A stretch of 64,000 nucleotides of DNA from NCBI GenBank assembly GCA_964606735.1, contig CAZSHI010000005.1:1-64000 (forward strand). The letters are read 5' to 3'. Source of the stretch: UBA5109 sp964606735. GTDB lineage: Bacteria > Pseudomonadota > Gammaproteobacteria > Pseudomonadales > Pseudohongiellaceae. The notes under the pieces are model-generated. The model saw only the letters and a program-made list of their open reading frames with translations, was not told where the DNA came from and made no database searches. Positions 34,133 to 42,386 of this stretch are shown here, piece by piece. Position 1 is the first letter of the stretch, and each line of letters opens with the position of its first letter. The translations under genes and the position numbers were made by a program.

Positions 34133-36888
34133 GTTCCCTGCCTGAAAAACCGCTGATTCTGATTGACGGCTCCTCCTATCTTTTTCGTGCCTATCATGCC
34201 CTGCCGCCATTGACGACCAGTTCAGGCCAGGCCACCGGAGCGGTGAAAGGGGTTATCAATATGGTGCGCAGCCTGATCAAGGAATATCCGGATTCGCCCA
34301 TCGGCGTGGTTTTTGATGCCAAGGGCAAAACGTTTCGCAGCGACATATATAAAGAATACAAGGCACACCGTCCGCCCATGCCGGATGATCTGCGCAGCCA
34401 GATAGAACCGATTCATGAAATCATCAAGGCCATGGGTCTGCCGCTGCTTGTGGTGCCCGGTGTGGAAGCTGATGATGTGATCGGCACCCTGGCGCAACAG
34501 GCAAGCCAGACAAAACTGGATACTCTTATTTCCACCGGCGACAAGGACCTGGCACAACTGGTCAATGAGCATGTGACCCTGCTCAATACCATGACCCGTG
34601 AAGTGCTTGATCCACAAGGCGTAAAAGATAAGTTTGGCCTGGCGCCGGAACAGATCACCGATTACCTGGGCCTGATGGGCGACAAGTCAGACAACATTCC
34701 GGGAGTGCCCGGTGTTGGGCCTAAAACGGCAGTGAAATGGCTGGAAGAATACGGCACGGTTGAGGAGCTGATCAGCCGTGCCGATGAAATCAAGGGCAAG
34801 GCAGGTGAAAACCTGCGCGAGCATATTGAACAATTAAAACTGTCCCGCGAGCTGGCCACCATCAAACGGGATGTAGAACTGGATTACAAACCCCAGGACT
34901 TACAGCACAGTGAAGCAGACAAGGAAGCCCTGCTGGGCTGGTACAAGCGGCTGGAATTCAGAACCTGGATTCGCGAGCTGGAAGAAGAAGGCGTAAAGGC
35001 AGAGGCAATTGTACTGAAACATGATCCGGAGCCTGCAGCAGCAACTGAAGCGATGAATGAAGGCGAAGCCTTTGCCCGCCCTGAAAAAACAGCTTACGTT
35101 TGCATCACCGAGCCTGGGGATCTCGACAGCTTTGTGGAGTCATTGAAGCAGGCCGGGCGGCTGGCTATTTCACTGGAAACCGATGGCTCGCATTACAAAC
35201 AGGCTGCAATCATCGGGCTGTCCTTGTGCGCCGAAGTCGGCAAGGCAGTCTATATTCCTTTAGCCCATGAGACGGTAGCAGCCCAGCTAGAGGTGCATGA
35301 GGTTTTGCAAAAACTGCAGGCACTGCTGGAAGACCGGGCCCTGTTAAAGGCAGGCCATGACCTGAAATATATCTGTCACGTACTGGCCCGCTACGGCATT
35401 AGTATGGCCGGCCTTCGATTCGATACCATGCTGCAGTCCTATGTGCTGAATTCAGTTGCTCATAAACACACGCTGGACCGGCTAGCCTCGCATTACCTGC
35501 AGGAAGACAAATTGCTACTGGATGAGCTGCTTGGCAAAGGCCGCAACAAACTCAGCTATGCGCAACTCGAACTTGAACAGGCAAGAGACTATTCTGCGCA
35601 GAGTGCGGATTTTATTTTCCGTCTGCAGCAGGGACTGGAGATAAAACTGCAGCATACTGGCTTATTGGCCGATGTCTATCGCTACCGCGAGCTAGCTCTG
35701 ATACCGGTCTTGCTGGGCATGGAAGACGAAGGCATTCGTGTCGACCTAGAAGAGCTTGCCAAGCAAAGTGAAGAGCTGGCCTTGCGTCTGGCTGAACTGG
35801 AGCAGGAAGCCTACAAGCTTGCCGGCGAAGAGTTCAACCTGGGCTCACCGGCCCAGCTGCAGAAAATATTTTATGAAAAACTTGAATACCCGGTACTCAG
35901 TAAAACCGCTAAGGGGCAGCCTTCGACGGCCGAACCCGTACTGCAGGAACTGGCGCTGGAATATCCCTTGCCCAAACTTCTCCTGGAATACCGCAGCTTG
36001 AGCAAGCTCAAGAGCACCTATACTGACAAGCTGCCCCTGGAAGTTAATGAACAAAGCGGCCGCATCCACAGCAATTTCCAACAGGCGGTAGCGGCTACCG
36101 GGCGCCTGTCTTCAAGCGAACCAAATTTACAGAACATTCCCATTCGTACCGAAGAAGGGCGGCGGGTAAGACAGGCCTTTATTCCCGGTGAGGGAAAGCT
36201 GCTTATGGCTGCCGATTATTCACAGGTGGAGCTGCGCATCATGGCACATCTGTCGGGTGACGAAGGTCTGCGCAAGGCCTTCAGGGAGGGGCTGGATGTG
36301 CATCGTGCCACAGCAGCTGAAATCTTCGGGGTCAAACTGGATGCCGTCGACAGCAGTCAACGGCGCAGTGCCAAGGCTATCAATTTCGGCCTGATCTACG
36401 GTATGTCGGCGTTTGGCCTGGCCAAGCAGCTGGGTATTGGTCGCCACGAGGCGCAGGAATATGTGGAGCGCTATTTCCACCGCTACCCGGGCGTGCGTGA
36501 CTACATGGAGAATACCCGCCAGCGGGCCAATGAGCAGGGCTATGTGGAAACCCTGTTCGGGCGCAGACTCTATTTGCCGGATATTCACGCGCGTAACGGC
36601 ATGCTGCGCAAGGCCGCCGAACGCACGGCGATTAACGCGCCAATGCAGGGGACGGCAGCCGATATCATCAAACAGGCCATGATTGATATTCAGCACTGGC
36701 TGGATGTGGCAAAACTTGATGCGGCACTCCTGCTGCAGGTACATGATGAACTTGTCTTCGAGGTTGCAGAGCAGGACCTGCAACTCTTAAGTGAGGGCGT
36801 TGAGTTCCGTATGGCTTCAGCGGCCGCACTGGAGGTTCCCCTGGTAGTCGATATTGGCTCCGGCGCCAACTGGGACCAGGCCCATTAG
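34129..36888 (+). CDS. polA: DNA polymerase I with an apparently inactive 3'-5' exonuclease
   Basis: Repair and Okazaki-fragment polymerase, 919 aa from ATG 34129 (ATGA overlap with znuA). The N-terminal 5' nuclease is intact: VEADDVIGTLA, STGDKDLAQLV, GDKSDNIPGVPGVGPKTA. The polymerase motifs are intact: DYSQVELRIMAHLS, RRSAKAINFGLIYG, QVHDELVFEV. In the middle domain the three catalytic Asp of E. coli Pol I (D355, D424, D501) align to Ser348 (AISLETD), Ile415 (HDLKYICHVL) and Ser492 (YSAQSADF). Glu350 (E357) and Tyr488 (Y497) remain. The fold is full length, so proofreading is probably lost but the domain kept, as in Taq and Bst enzymes. Confidence 0.97.
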   Translation: MSSLPEKPLILIDGSSYLFRAYHALPPLTTSSGQATGAVKGVINMVRSLIKEYPDSPIGVVFDAKGKTFRSDIYKEYKAHRPPMPDDLRSQIEPIHEIIKAMGLPLLVVPGVEADDVIGTLAQQASQTKLDTLISTGDKDLAQLVNEHVTLLNTMTREVLDPQGVKDKFGLAPEQITDYLGLMGDKSDNIPGVPGVGPKTAVKWLEEYGTVEELISRADEIKGKAGENLREHIEQLKLSRELATIKRDVELDYKPQDLQHSEADKEALLGWYKRLEFRTWIRELEEEGVKAEAIVLKHDPEPAAATEAMNEGEAFARPEKTAYVCITEPGDLDSFVESLKQAGRLAISLETDGSHYKQAAIIGLSLCAEVGKAVYIPLAHETVAAQLEVHEVLQKLQALLEDRALLKAGHDLKYICHVLARYGISMAGLRFDTMLQSYVLNSVAHKHTLDRLASHYLQEDKLLLDELLGKGRNKLSYAQLELEQARDYSAQSADFIFRLQQGLEIKLQHTGLLADVYRYRELALIPVLLGMEDEGIRVDLEELAKQSEELALRLAELEQEAYKLAGEEFNLGSPAQLQKIFYEKLEYPVLSKTAKGQPSTAEPVLQELALEYPLPKLLLEYRSLSKLKSTYTDKLPLEVNEQSGRIHSNFQQAVAATGRLSSSEPNLQNIPIRTEEGRRVRQAFIPGEGKLLMAADYSQVELRIMAHLSGDEGLRKAFREGLDVHRATAAEIFGVKLDAVDSSQRRSAKAINFGLIYGMSAFGLAKQLGIGRHEAQEYVERYFHRYPGVRDYMENTRQRANEQGYVETLFGRRLYLPDIHARNGMLRKAAERTAINAPMQGTAADIIKQAMIDIQHWLDVAKLDAALLLQVHDELVFEVAEQDLQLLSEGVEFRMASAAALEVPLVVDIGSGANWDQAH

Positions 36889-37047
36889 GGCCAAATTATC
36901 GGCAAATACCGGCCGTCGCTTATTGCGTCTGGCGCTTTCTACGTAACCTGAACCAGCAAAAGCCAGTACCGCCAGGGCTCTGTTCAGACTGTGTCATTGT
37001 TCTAGCAGTATAAATTTTTTAAAAACCTGAAAAACTTTGAAATTGTC
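36889..37047. other. polA 3' flank, no gene seen
   Basis: This first half of the 318-bp space between polA and engB shows no open frame with a binding site and no clear terminator. AT-rich runs near 37005-37025 precede the promoter of the probable small RNA. Confidence 0.5.
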
Positions 37048-37075
37048 GGAACTATTTTTTTGCGAGTCAGTCACA
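37048..37075 (+). promoter_or_regulatory. Sigma-E/AlgU-like promoter of the polA-engB small RNA
   Basis: GGAACTA (37048-37054), 15 nt, then GTCACA (37070-37075). The envelope-stress sigma factor consensus is GGAACTT, about 15-17 nt, then GTCAAA/TCTGA, so the -35 matches 6 of 7. It would start transcription near 37081-37083, at the foot of the first sRNA hairpin. ErsA of Pseudomonas, at the same locus, is known to depend on AlgU. Confidence 0.5.
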
Positions 37076-37081
37076 CTTAAC

Positions 37082-37197
37082 AGCGGGTTGGTTTTCTCCC
37101 CGATTTCCCAGCCCGCTAGAACGACCTAAAAAACTCCTGAATGAAGGAGCACGCCGGGCCCTAACTACTTTCTCCTGTGGTTAGGGCCCAATTTTTT
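37082..37197 (+). ncRNA. Probable trans-acting small RNA at the Spot 42/ErsA locus
   Basis: About 116 nt with three hairpins. Stem 1 is AGCGGGTTGG (37082-37091) with CCAGCCCGCT (37108-37117), ten pairs with one wobble. Its 16-nt loop contains TTTTCTCCCC. Stem 2 is CTCCT (37134-37138) with AGGAG (37145-37149). Stem 3 is the terminator, whose loop contains TTTCTCC. The repeated CU-rich single-stranded motif is complementary to ribosome binding sites, a usual seed for Hfq-dependent repressor RNAs. Enteric Spot 42 and Pseudomonas ErsA lie between polA and engB; I infer a positional homologue and do not claim sequence identity. Confidence 0.65.
37156..37197 (+). terminator. Intrinsic terminator of the polA-engB small RNA
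   Basis: GGGCCCTAAC (37156-37165) and GTTAGGGCCC (37180-37189) form a perfect 10-bp GC-rich stem with a 14-nt loop, followed by AATTTTTT (37190-37197). There is no T tract on the minus-strand side, so it serves plus-strand transcription. Confidence 0.92.
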
Positions 37198-37206
37198 GGG
37201 CAGGCG

Positions 37207-37821
37207 TCAATCCGGGTCTTGCGGAGACAGCCACTGATCCAGCTGCTTACGCAGCGTCTCAATTCCTTCTTCCTTGAGAGCTGAAAACAGCTGCAGGCTT
37301 ATTAGATCCTGGTGTTCCTGCAATAATTTCTGAGCCTTGAGCAGGGCATTCCTGGCGGCACCGCGTTTTAGCTTGTCGGCCTTGGTCAGCAAAATGTGCA
37401 GGGGTAATTGCGCCTGCACAGCCCAGTCGATCATCATCAGATCGCTGTCCTTGAAAGCATGCCTGATATCCACCAGCAGAATGATGCCCTGCAGGGACTG
37501 ACGCTGCTCCAGATAGCGGCTCAGTTCCTGTTGCCATTTGCGCTTCATGGCAGGCGGAACCTTGGCATAGCCGAAGCCCGGCAGGTCTACCAGATAACGT
37601 TTTTCGGCCACCTCAAAATAATTGAGCAGCTGGGTGCGACCGGGCGTTTTACTGGTGCGTGCCAGCTTGACTTGCCCGGTCAAGACATTGATGGCGCTGG
37701 ATTTGCCAGCATTGGAGCGGCCAGTGAAGGCAACTTCCAGGGCCTCGTCCTCGGGACACTGTGCGAGAGTGCTAGCGCTAATCAGGAAACGGGTATCGGC
37801 GTAATTTAAGAAAGCGGACAT
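37207..37821 (-). CDS. engB: Ribosome biogenesis GTPase EngB (YihA/YsxC)
   Basis: A small GTPase needed for large ribosomal subunit assembly. It is 204 aa. G1 is GRSNAGKSS, G3 DLPGFGYA and G4 TKADK, with the typical TPGRTQLLNYFEV switch I region. It faces polA across the sRNA locus, as in enterics and Pseudomonas, and is divergent from cytochrome c4. Confidence 0.97.
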   Translation of the reverse strand: MSAFLNYADTRFLISASTLAQCPEDEALEVAFTGRSNAGKSSAINVLTGQVKLARTSKTPGRTQLLNYFEVAEKRYLVDLPGFGYAKVPPAMKRKWQQELSRYLEQRQSLQGIILLVDIRHAFKDSDLMMIDWAVQAQLPLHILLTKADKLKRGAARNALLKAQKLLQEHQDLISLQLFSALKEEGIETLRKQLDQWLSPQDPD

Positions 37822-37880
37822 ATAAGCAGGAAAATCCCAGAGTTTTAAGCCTTTGCTTTATTCATCAAGAAGCTATGGGG

Positions 37881-37947
37881 TATAATCCACCCGCTTTTTT
37901 GAAGAGCGGATTGTATCACAGCCCCTTAATCATGCCTGCTAGCAGGC
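37881..37947 (+). promoter_or_regulatory. Promoter region and palindrome ahead of cytochrome c4
   Basis: TATAAT at 37881-37886 is a consensus -10 without a clear -35. Downstream, GCCTGCTAGCAGGC (37934-37947) is a perfect 14-bp palindrome, 31 nt before the start codon. It would fall in the leader and could be an operator or mRNA hairpin. Both are sequence-only calls. Confidence 0.35.
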
Positions 37948-37978
37948 TTAACTGACAGACACAGTATCAAGACAATCA

Positions 37979-38620
37979 ATGAGTATTAGCATGAACAGAT
38001 TTATCCTTGCCTCGATGACGGCAATAGGAATGGTGTTGGGAATGAGCACAAGCGTAGTGGCGCAGGTCGGTGACGCGTCTGCTGGTGCACAGAAAATTAT
38101 CGCCTGTAACGCCTGTCATGGTGAGAATGGCAATCAGATGCTGATCCCTGGCACTGCCAAGATCGGCGGCCAGCATGCGCAGTATCTGTACAAACAGCTG
38201 CAGGATATCAAAGCTGGCACCCGTGAAATTACCCTGATGGCAGGCCAGCTAACAAATTTTAATGATCAGGATCTGGCCGATATAGCTGCTTATTATGCTG
38301 CTCAGCCCGCGCCAGTTGGCGCAGCCCAGCCAGATGCGCTGGAACTGGGCCAGACCCTGTATCGCAGCGGCAACGCGGACCTGGGTGTTGCAGCTTGCAC
38401 GGCCTGCCACTCTCCGACAGGAGCGGGAAATGCTGGCGCCTCTTATCCTGCCCTGAGTGGCCAGGACCCTGCCTATACTGAAACGCAGCTCCGCGCATTC
38501 AGGGACGGCACCCGCAACAATGACTTAGCTTCTGTCATGCGAGCAAATGTAGAGCGACTGACGGATGCTGAAATTCAAGCGCTTGCATCCTATGTGTCGG
38601 GTTTACGAGCGGCTGAATAA
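37979..38620 (+). CDS. Diheme cytochrome c4
   Basis: A periplasmic diheme c-type cytochrome, a likely electron donor to terminal oxidases such as the aa3 enzyme in this window. It is 213 aa from ATG 37979; ATG 37991 is an alternative start, and neither has a strong binding site. The signal peptide ends near VVAQ. Two homologous cytochrome domains carry CNACH and CTACH, with the distal Met in LMAGQL and SVMRAN. It precedes dsbA, as in Pseudomonas. Confidence 0.95.
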   Translation: MSISMNRFILASMTAIGMVLGMSTSVVAQVGDASAGAQKIIACNACHGENGNQMLIPGTAKIGGQHAQYLYKQLQDIKAGTREITLMAGQLTNFNDQDLADIAAYYAAQPAPVGAAQPDALELGQTLYRSGNADLGVAACTACHSPTGAGNAGASYPALSGQDPAYTETQLRAFRDGTRNNDLASVMRANVERLTDAEIQALASYVSGLRAAE

Positions 38621-38664
38621 GGAAATATTTTGAAAAATTCAGGCCTGGTTCAGCCGGCCATGAT

Positions 38665-38693
38665 AAAAAGGGTGTCATTGGGCGCCCTTTTTT
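38665..38693 (+). terminator. Intrinsic terminator after cytochrome c4
   Basis: AAAAAGGGTG (38665-38674) pairs with CGCCCTTTTT (38683-38692), ten pairs with one wobble, loop of 8 nt, ending in a T run. It separates cytochrome c4 from dsbA. Confidence 0.85.
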
Positions 38694-38762
38694 GTATCTT
38701 AAGCCCCTAAATCAATAGTGTTCAGATAAATTGACATTGAATTTGGAGATTTGGAGAAAACG

Positions 38763-39410
38763 ATGAAAACAGTAATGAAAACAGTTGCTCTGATGCTCGG
38801 CGTGATGGCGCTCAGTGCCAGTGTAAGTGCCCAGCCAGCTCGCTTTGTAGAAGGTACCCACTATGAGACCCTGGATCGCCCCGTTCGTACTGTCGACTCG
38901 AATAAAGTCGAAGTGGTTGAGGTCTTCTGGTACGGCTGTACCCACTGTTACTCCTTTGAGCCCCTGATTGAAAACTGGGAAGCTGGACTTCCTGATGATG
39001 TGGTTTTTGTTCGCAGCCCAGGCATGTGGAATGCCATGATGCAGATTCACGCCCAGATATATTTCGTTGCTGAAGAACTGGGGCTGGTTGAAGAAACCCA
39101 CAGTGAAATTTTTGATGAAATTTTATTGCGAGGGAATCTGCTGAATTCTGAAGCCTCCATACGCGATTTTTTCATGGATAAAGGTGCCAGCCGTGCAGAC
39201 TTTGATACGGCCTGGAATTCTTTTACGGTTAACTCCAAAGTGAATCGTGCGAATACCCTGATGCGTGACTATGGCGTACGCAGCACGCCCAACATGATCG
39301 TCAATGGAAAATACCGTATCGTTTCCAATCAGGCTGTTCCAACCCAGCAGGATATTCTGGAAGTTGTTGACTACCTGGTTGCCCAGGAACGCAATAGCAT
39401 GGGCATGTAA
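38763..39410 (+). CDS. dsbA: Thiol:disulfide interchange protein DsbA, CTHC variant
   Basis: The periplasmic oxidase that introduces disulfides, re-oxidised by DsbB. It is 215 aa from ATG 38763, with GGAG 6 nt upstream. The signal peptide is residues 1-22 (ALMLGVMALSASVSA). The active site is FWYGCTHCYSFEP: the usual CPHC is CTHC, which is expected to shift the redox potential. The cis-Pro loop is STPNMIVNGKYRI. The ribosome binding site is tandemly duplicated: TTTGGAGA occurs twice at 38742-38757. Confidence 0.94.
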   Translation: MKTVMKTVALMLGVMALSASVSAQPARFVEGTHYETLDRPVRTVDSNKVEVVEVFWYGCTHCYSFEPLIENWEAGLPDDVVFVRSPGMWNAMMQIHAQIYFVAEELGLVEETHSEIFDEILLRGNLLNSEASIRDFFMDKGASRADFDTAWNSFTVNSKVNRANTLMRDYGVRSTPNMIVNGKYRIVSNQAVPTQQDILEVVDYLVAQERNSMGM

Positions 39411-39434
39411 GCAAGATCCATTACGCCTTAATCA

Positions 39435-39470
39435 AACGCCCATGATGGAAACCACATGGGCGTTTTTTTT
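39435..39470 (+). terminator. Intrinsic terminator after dsbA
   Basis: AACGCCCATG (39435-39444) and CATGGGCGTT (39455-39464) form a perfect 10-bp stem with a 10-nt loop, followed by a run of T to 39470. It isolates dsbA from the rhamnose genes. Confidence 0.92.
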
Positions 39471-39504
39471 GATACTTTTTGCATTGAGCGGAATCTGAAT
39501 CCCG

Positions 39505-40377
39505 ATGCCGGAAAAAATCATTTTGCTTGGTGCCACCGGTATGCTGGGGCGCCAGCTCATAGCCAGCAGGCCAGAAGATATTGAGCTGCATGCCTATACA
39601 CACCGGGAGGTCAATATCTGCAGCCACAGTGACCTGGAAAGCGTCTTCCAGGCCGTGATGCCGACGACGATTATTAATGCTGCCGCATATACCCGCGTTG
39701 ACGATGCCGAGGAGGAAGAGGCCATGGCATTTGCTGTTAATGCAGAAGCACCGGGCCTGATCGCATCCCTGAGCCCGCCGTCCAGCCGGATTGTGCATGT
39801 CTCTACCGACTTTGTGTTTGACGGGAAAAGCAGGCAGCCCTATAAACCTACCGACAAGACCTCACCCTTGAATGTATACGGCGCCAGCAAGTTAAGTGGA
39901 GAGCATAAACTGCTGACTCAAAGGCCCGACAGCCTGATTCTGAGAACTGCCTGGCTGTATGCCGCAAGGGGCCAAAACTTCGTCACCCGAATCCTTGAGC
40001 TCCTGCAGGAAAGACCCGTGCTGAAGGTGGTTGATGATCAGCGCGGGACGCCTACATCCGTTAACTCACTGGCAGAAGTAATCTGGCGCTTCGTAAACAG
40101 GCGGGAATTACAGGGGATTTATCACTGGAGTGATCAGGGCGAAGCAAGCTGGTATGAGTTTGCCTGCGAAATTCAGCAGCAAGCACAGGCGCTAGCGCTG
40201 CTGGATAAAATAATTCCCATCGAGGCAATTGCAACGGAGGCTTACCCGACGCCGGCAAGGCGACCGGCCTATTCTGTGCTGGACAAAGAGGAGACCTACC
40301 AGGCCATTCAATATCAGGGCAGGGCATGGCAGGATGAGCTGCACGAAATACTCGAGCAAGTGCCAGCAGGATATTGA
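39505..40377 (+). CDS. rmlD: dTDP-4-dehydrorhamnose reductase
   Basis: Last enzyme of dTDP-L-rhamnose synthesis, NAD(P)H-dependent. It is 290 aa, an extended SDR with LLGATGMLGRQL at the N-terminus, STDFVFDGKS and the YGASK catalytic motif. Here it is the first gene of an rmlD-B-A-C cluster, whereas many bacteria use the order B-D-A-C. dTDP-rhamnose feeds LPS core, O-antigen or other glycans. Confidence 0.95.
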   Translation: MPEKIILLGATGMLGRQLIASRPEDIELHAYTHREVNICSHSDLESVFQAVMPTTIINAAAYTRVDDAEEEEAMAFAVNAEAPGLIASLSPPSSRIVHVSTDFVFDGKSRQPYKPTDKTSPLNVYGASKLSGEHKLLTQRPDSLILRTAWLYAARGQNFVTRILELLQERPVLKVVDDQRGTPTSVNSLAEVIWRFVNRRELQGIYHWSDQGEASWYEFACEIQQQAQALALLDKIIPIEAIATEAYPTPARRPAYSVLDKEETYQAIQYQGRAWQDELHEILEQVPAGY

Positions 40378-40434
40378 CTCTGGCATCCACCGGGAAATAC
40401 TGTATAGAATTGTTTCAGAGGTATTAAGAAAAAC

Positions 40435-41511
40435 GTGAAGATACTCGTCACCGGCGGAGCCGGCTTTATAGGCAGTGCGGTCATTCGTCATGTCCTTCAA
40501 AACAGCGAAGATGAAATCGTCAATGTCGACAAGCTGACCTATGCAGGCAATCTGAATTCCATTGAGCCGGTCTTGCCAACCCAGCGCTATACGTTTGTGC
40601 AGGCTGATATCTGCCAGGCTGCGGATATGCAAGCGATTTTCGACACGCACCAACCTGATGCCGTTATGCATCTGGCGGCAGAATCACATGTCGATCGCTC
40701 GATTGATGGTCCGGGAGAGTTCATTCTCACCAATATGCTCGGTACTTACACGCTACTGGAAGTTGCGCGTAGTTACTGGCAGGGGCTGAAAGGGGACAGG
40801 CAGGCAGATTTTGTTTTCCACCATGTGTCTACCGATGAAGTCTACGGCGACCTGGAAGGCCAGGATACATTGTTTACAGAGAATACCGCTTATGACCCCA
40901 GCTCTCCCTATTCAGCTTCAAAAGCGGGTTCAGACCACCTGGTCAGAGCCTGGCATCGAACCTACGGCTTGCCGGTATTGATTACCAACTGTTCCAATAA
41001 TTACGGACCATACCAGTTCCCGGAAAAACTGATTCCTCACATGATCCTGAATGCCCTGGAAGGCAAGACATTGCCGATTTATGGCGATGGCACCCAGATT
41101 CGGGATTGGCTTTATGTAGAAGACCATGCCAGAGCACTTTATCTGGTCATCCACAAGGGCCAAATCGGCGAGACCTATAATATCGGCGGACATAACGAGA
41201 AGCAGAATATTGAGGTAGTGAAGAAAATTTGTGAAGTACTGGAAGAGCTGGCACCGGACAATGCCTATGCCAAAGCAGCCGGCACAGGATTTGAGAAGCT
41301 TATTGAGTATGTCAAGGATCGCCCGGGACATGACAAACGCTATGCCATTGATGCCAGCAAGATAGAACGTGAACTTGGCTGGCGGCCACAGGAAAGTTTT
41401 TCCAGCGGCATCCAAAAAACCGTGGCCTGGTACCTGACAAACAGGGACTGGTGGAAGGCGGTTCTGGACGGCTCCTATAAACTGGAACGATTGGGAGACA
41501 GGACATCATGA
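40435..41511 (+). CDS. rmlB: dTDP-glucose 4,6-dehydratase
   Basis: Second step of dTDP-L-rhamnose synthesis. It is 358 aa from GTG 40435 (KILVTGGAGFIGSAV). It contains HLAAESHVDRSIDGP, the catalytic TDE in STDEVYGDL and YSASKAGSDHLV. GTG start is the first available before the nucleotide-binding motif; upstream GAGG lies 12-15 nt away. Its stop overlaps the rmlA start by 4 nt. Confidence 0.96.
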   Translation: MKILVTGGAGFIGSAVIRHVLQNSEDEIVNVDKLTYAGNLNSIEPVLPTQRYTFVQADICQAADMQAIFDTHQPDAVMHLAAESHVDRSIDGPGEFILTNMLGTYTLLEVARSYWQGLKGDRQADFVFHHVSTDEVYGDLEGQDTLFTENTAYDPSSPYSASKAGSDHLVRAWHRTYGLPVLITNCSNNYGPYQFPEKLIPHMILNALEGKTLPIYGDGTQIRDWLYVEDHARALYLVIHKGQIGETYNIGGHNEKQNIEVVKKICEVLEELAPDNAYAKAAGTGFEKLIEYVKDRPGHDKRYAIDASKIERELGWRPQESFSSGIQKTVAWYLTNRDWWKAVLDGSYKLERLGDRTS

Positions 41512-42386
41512 AAGGCATCATACTGGCTGGTGGCAGCGGCTCCCGGCTGCATCCGATTACGCATTCGGTAAGCAAGCAGATACTGCCGATATATGACAAG
41601 CCCATGATTTATTATCCGCTGTCGACCTTAATGCTGGCGGGGATACGGGATATTCTGGTGATTTCGACACCGCGTGATTTACCGGCTTTTCAGCATCTGT
41701 TGGGCAGCGGTGAAGATTGGGGCTTGAACTTTTCCTATGCCGAGCAGCCATCGCCGGATGGCCTGGCTCAGGCTTTTATCATTGGTGAGCAGTTCATCGG
41801 TGATGATCGCGTGGCGCTGGTATTGGGCGATAACGTGTTTTATTCACATTCATTGGAGGAATCGCTGCAGCTGGCTGCATCCCGCGAAAAGGGGGCTACG
41901 GTCTTTGGTTACCATGTGAATAATCCCGGCGCCTATGGTGTCGTTGAATTTGCCGAGGACGGCAGGGTCATTTCAGTGGAAGAAAAACCCGCGAAGCCCA
42001 AGTCGAATTATGCAATTACTGGCCTGTATTTTTATGACAGACGGGTGGTCGAGATAGCCAAAAATATAAAACCCTCAGCGCGCGGCGAACTGGAAATTAC
42101 CGATGTAAACCGTAACTATCTGGAGGCGGGCGAGCTGACGGTTGAAATTCTGGGACGTGGTGCTGCCTGGTTGGATACCGGGACCCACGATAATCTGCTG
42201 GCAGCCAGCAGCTTTGTACAGACGATTGAGCAGCGCCAGGGCCTGAAGGTGGCCTGCCCTGAAGAGATTGCCTACCGGATGGGCTATATCGATGCAGAAC
42301 AGCTGGCAGCACTGGCCGTGCCACTGCAAAAAAGTGGTTATGGTGAGTATCTGGAACAGGTGCTCAACGAGCGACTTTTCAGATGA
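41508..42386 (+). CDS. rmlA: Glucose-1-phosphate thymidylyltransferase
   Basis: First step: dTTP plus glucose-1-phosphate to dTDP-glucose. It is 292 aa, the standard long RmlA. The nucleotide motif is LAGGSGSRLHPIT, followed by the substrate region QILPIYDKPMIYYPLSTLML (20 aa) and WLDTGTHDNLLAAS. It overlaps rmlB and rmlC by 4 nt each, so the three are translationally coupled. Confidence 0.96.
   Translation: MKGIILAGGSGSRLHPITHSVSKQILPIYDKPMIYYPLSTLMLAGIRDILVISTPRDLPAFQHLLGSGEDWGLNFSYAEQPSPDGLAQAFIIGEQFIGDDRVALVLGDNVFYSHSLEESLQLAASREKGATVFGYHVNNPGAYGVVEFAEDGRVISVEEKPAKPKSNYAITGLYFYDRRVVEIAKNIKPSARGELEITDVNRNYLEAGELTVEILGRGAAWLDTGTHDNLLAASSFVQTIEQRQGLKVACPEEIAYRMGYIDAEQLAALAVPLQKSGYGEYLEQVLNERLFR

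Noticed and set aside
36220..36783. 187-codon minus-strand open frame opposite the polA polymerase domain
   Set aside because: It overlaps the most conserved part of polA, lacks a binding site and has no recognisable domain.
38731..38736. TTGACA before dsbA as a -35 element
   Set aside because: Only 26 nt separate it from the start codon, which leaves no room for a -10 and leader.
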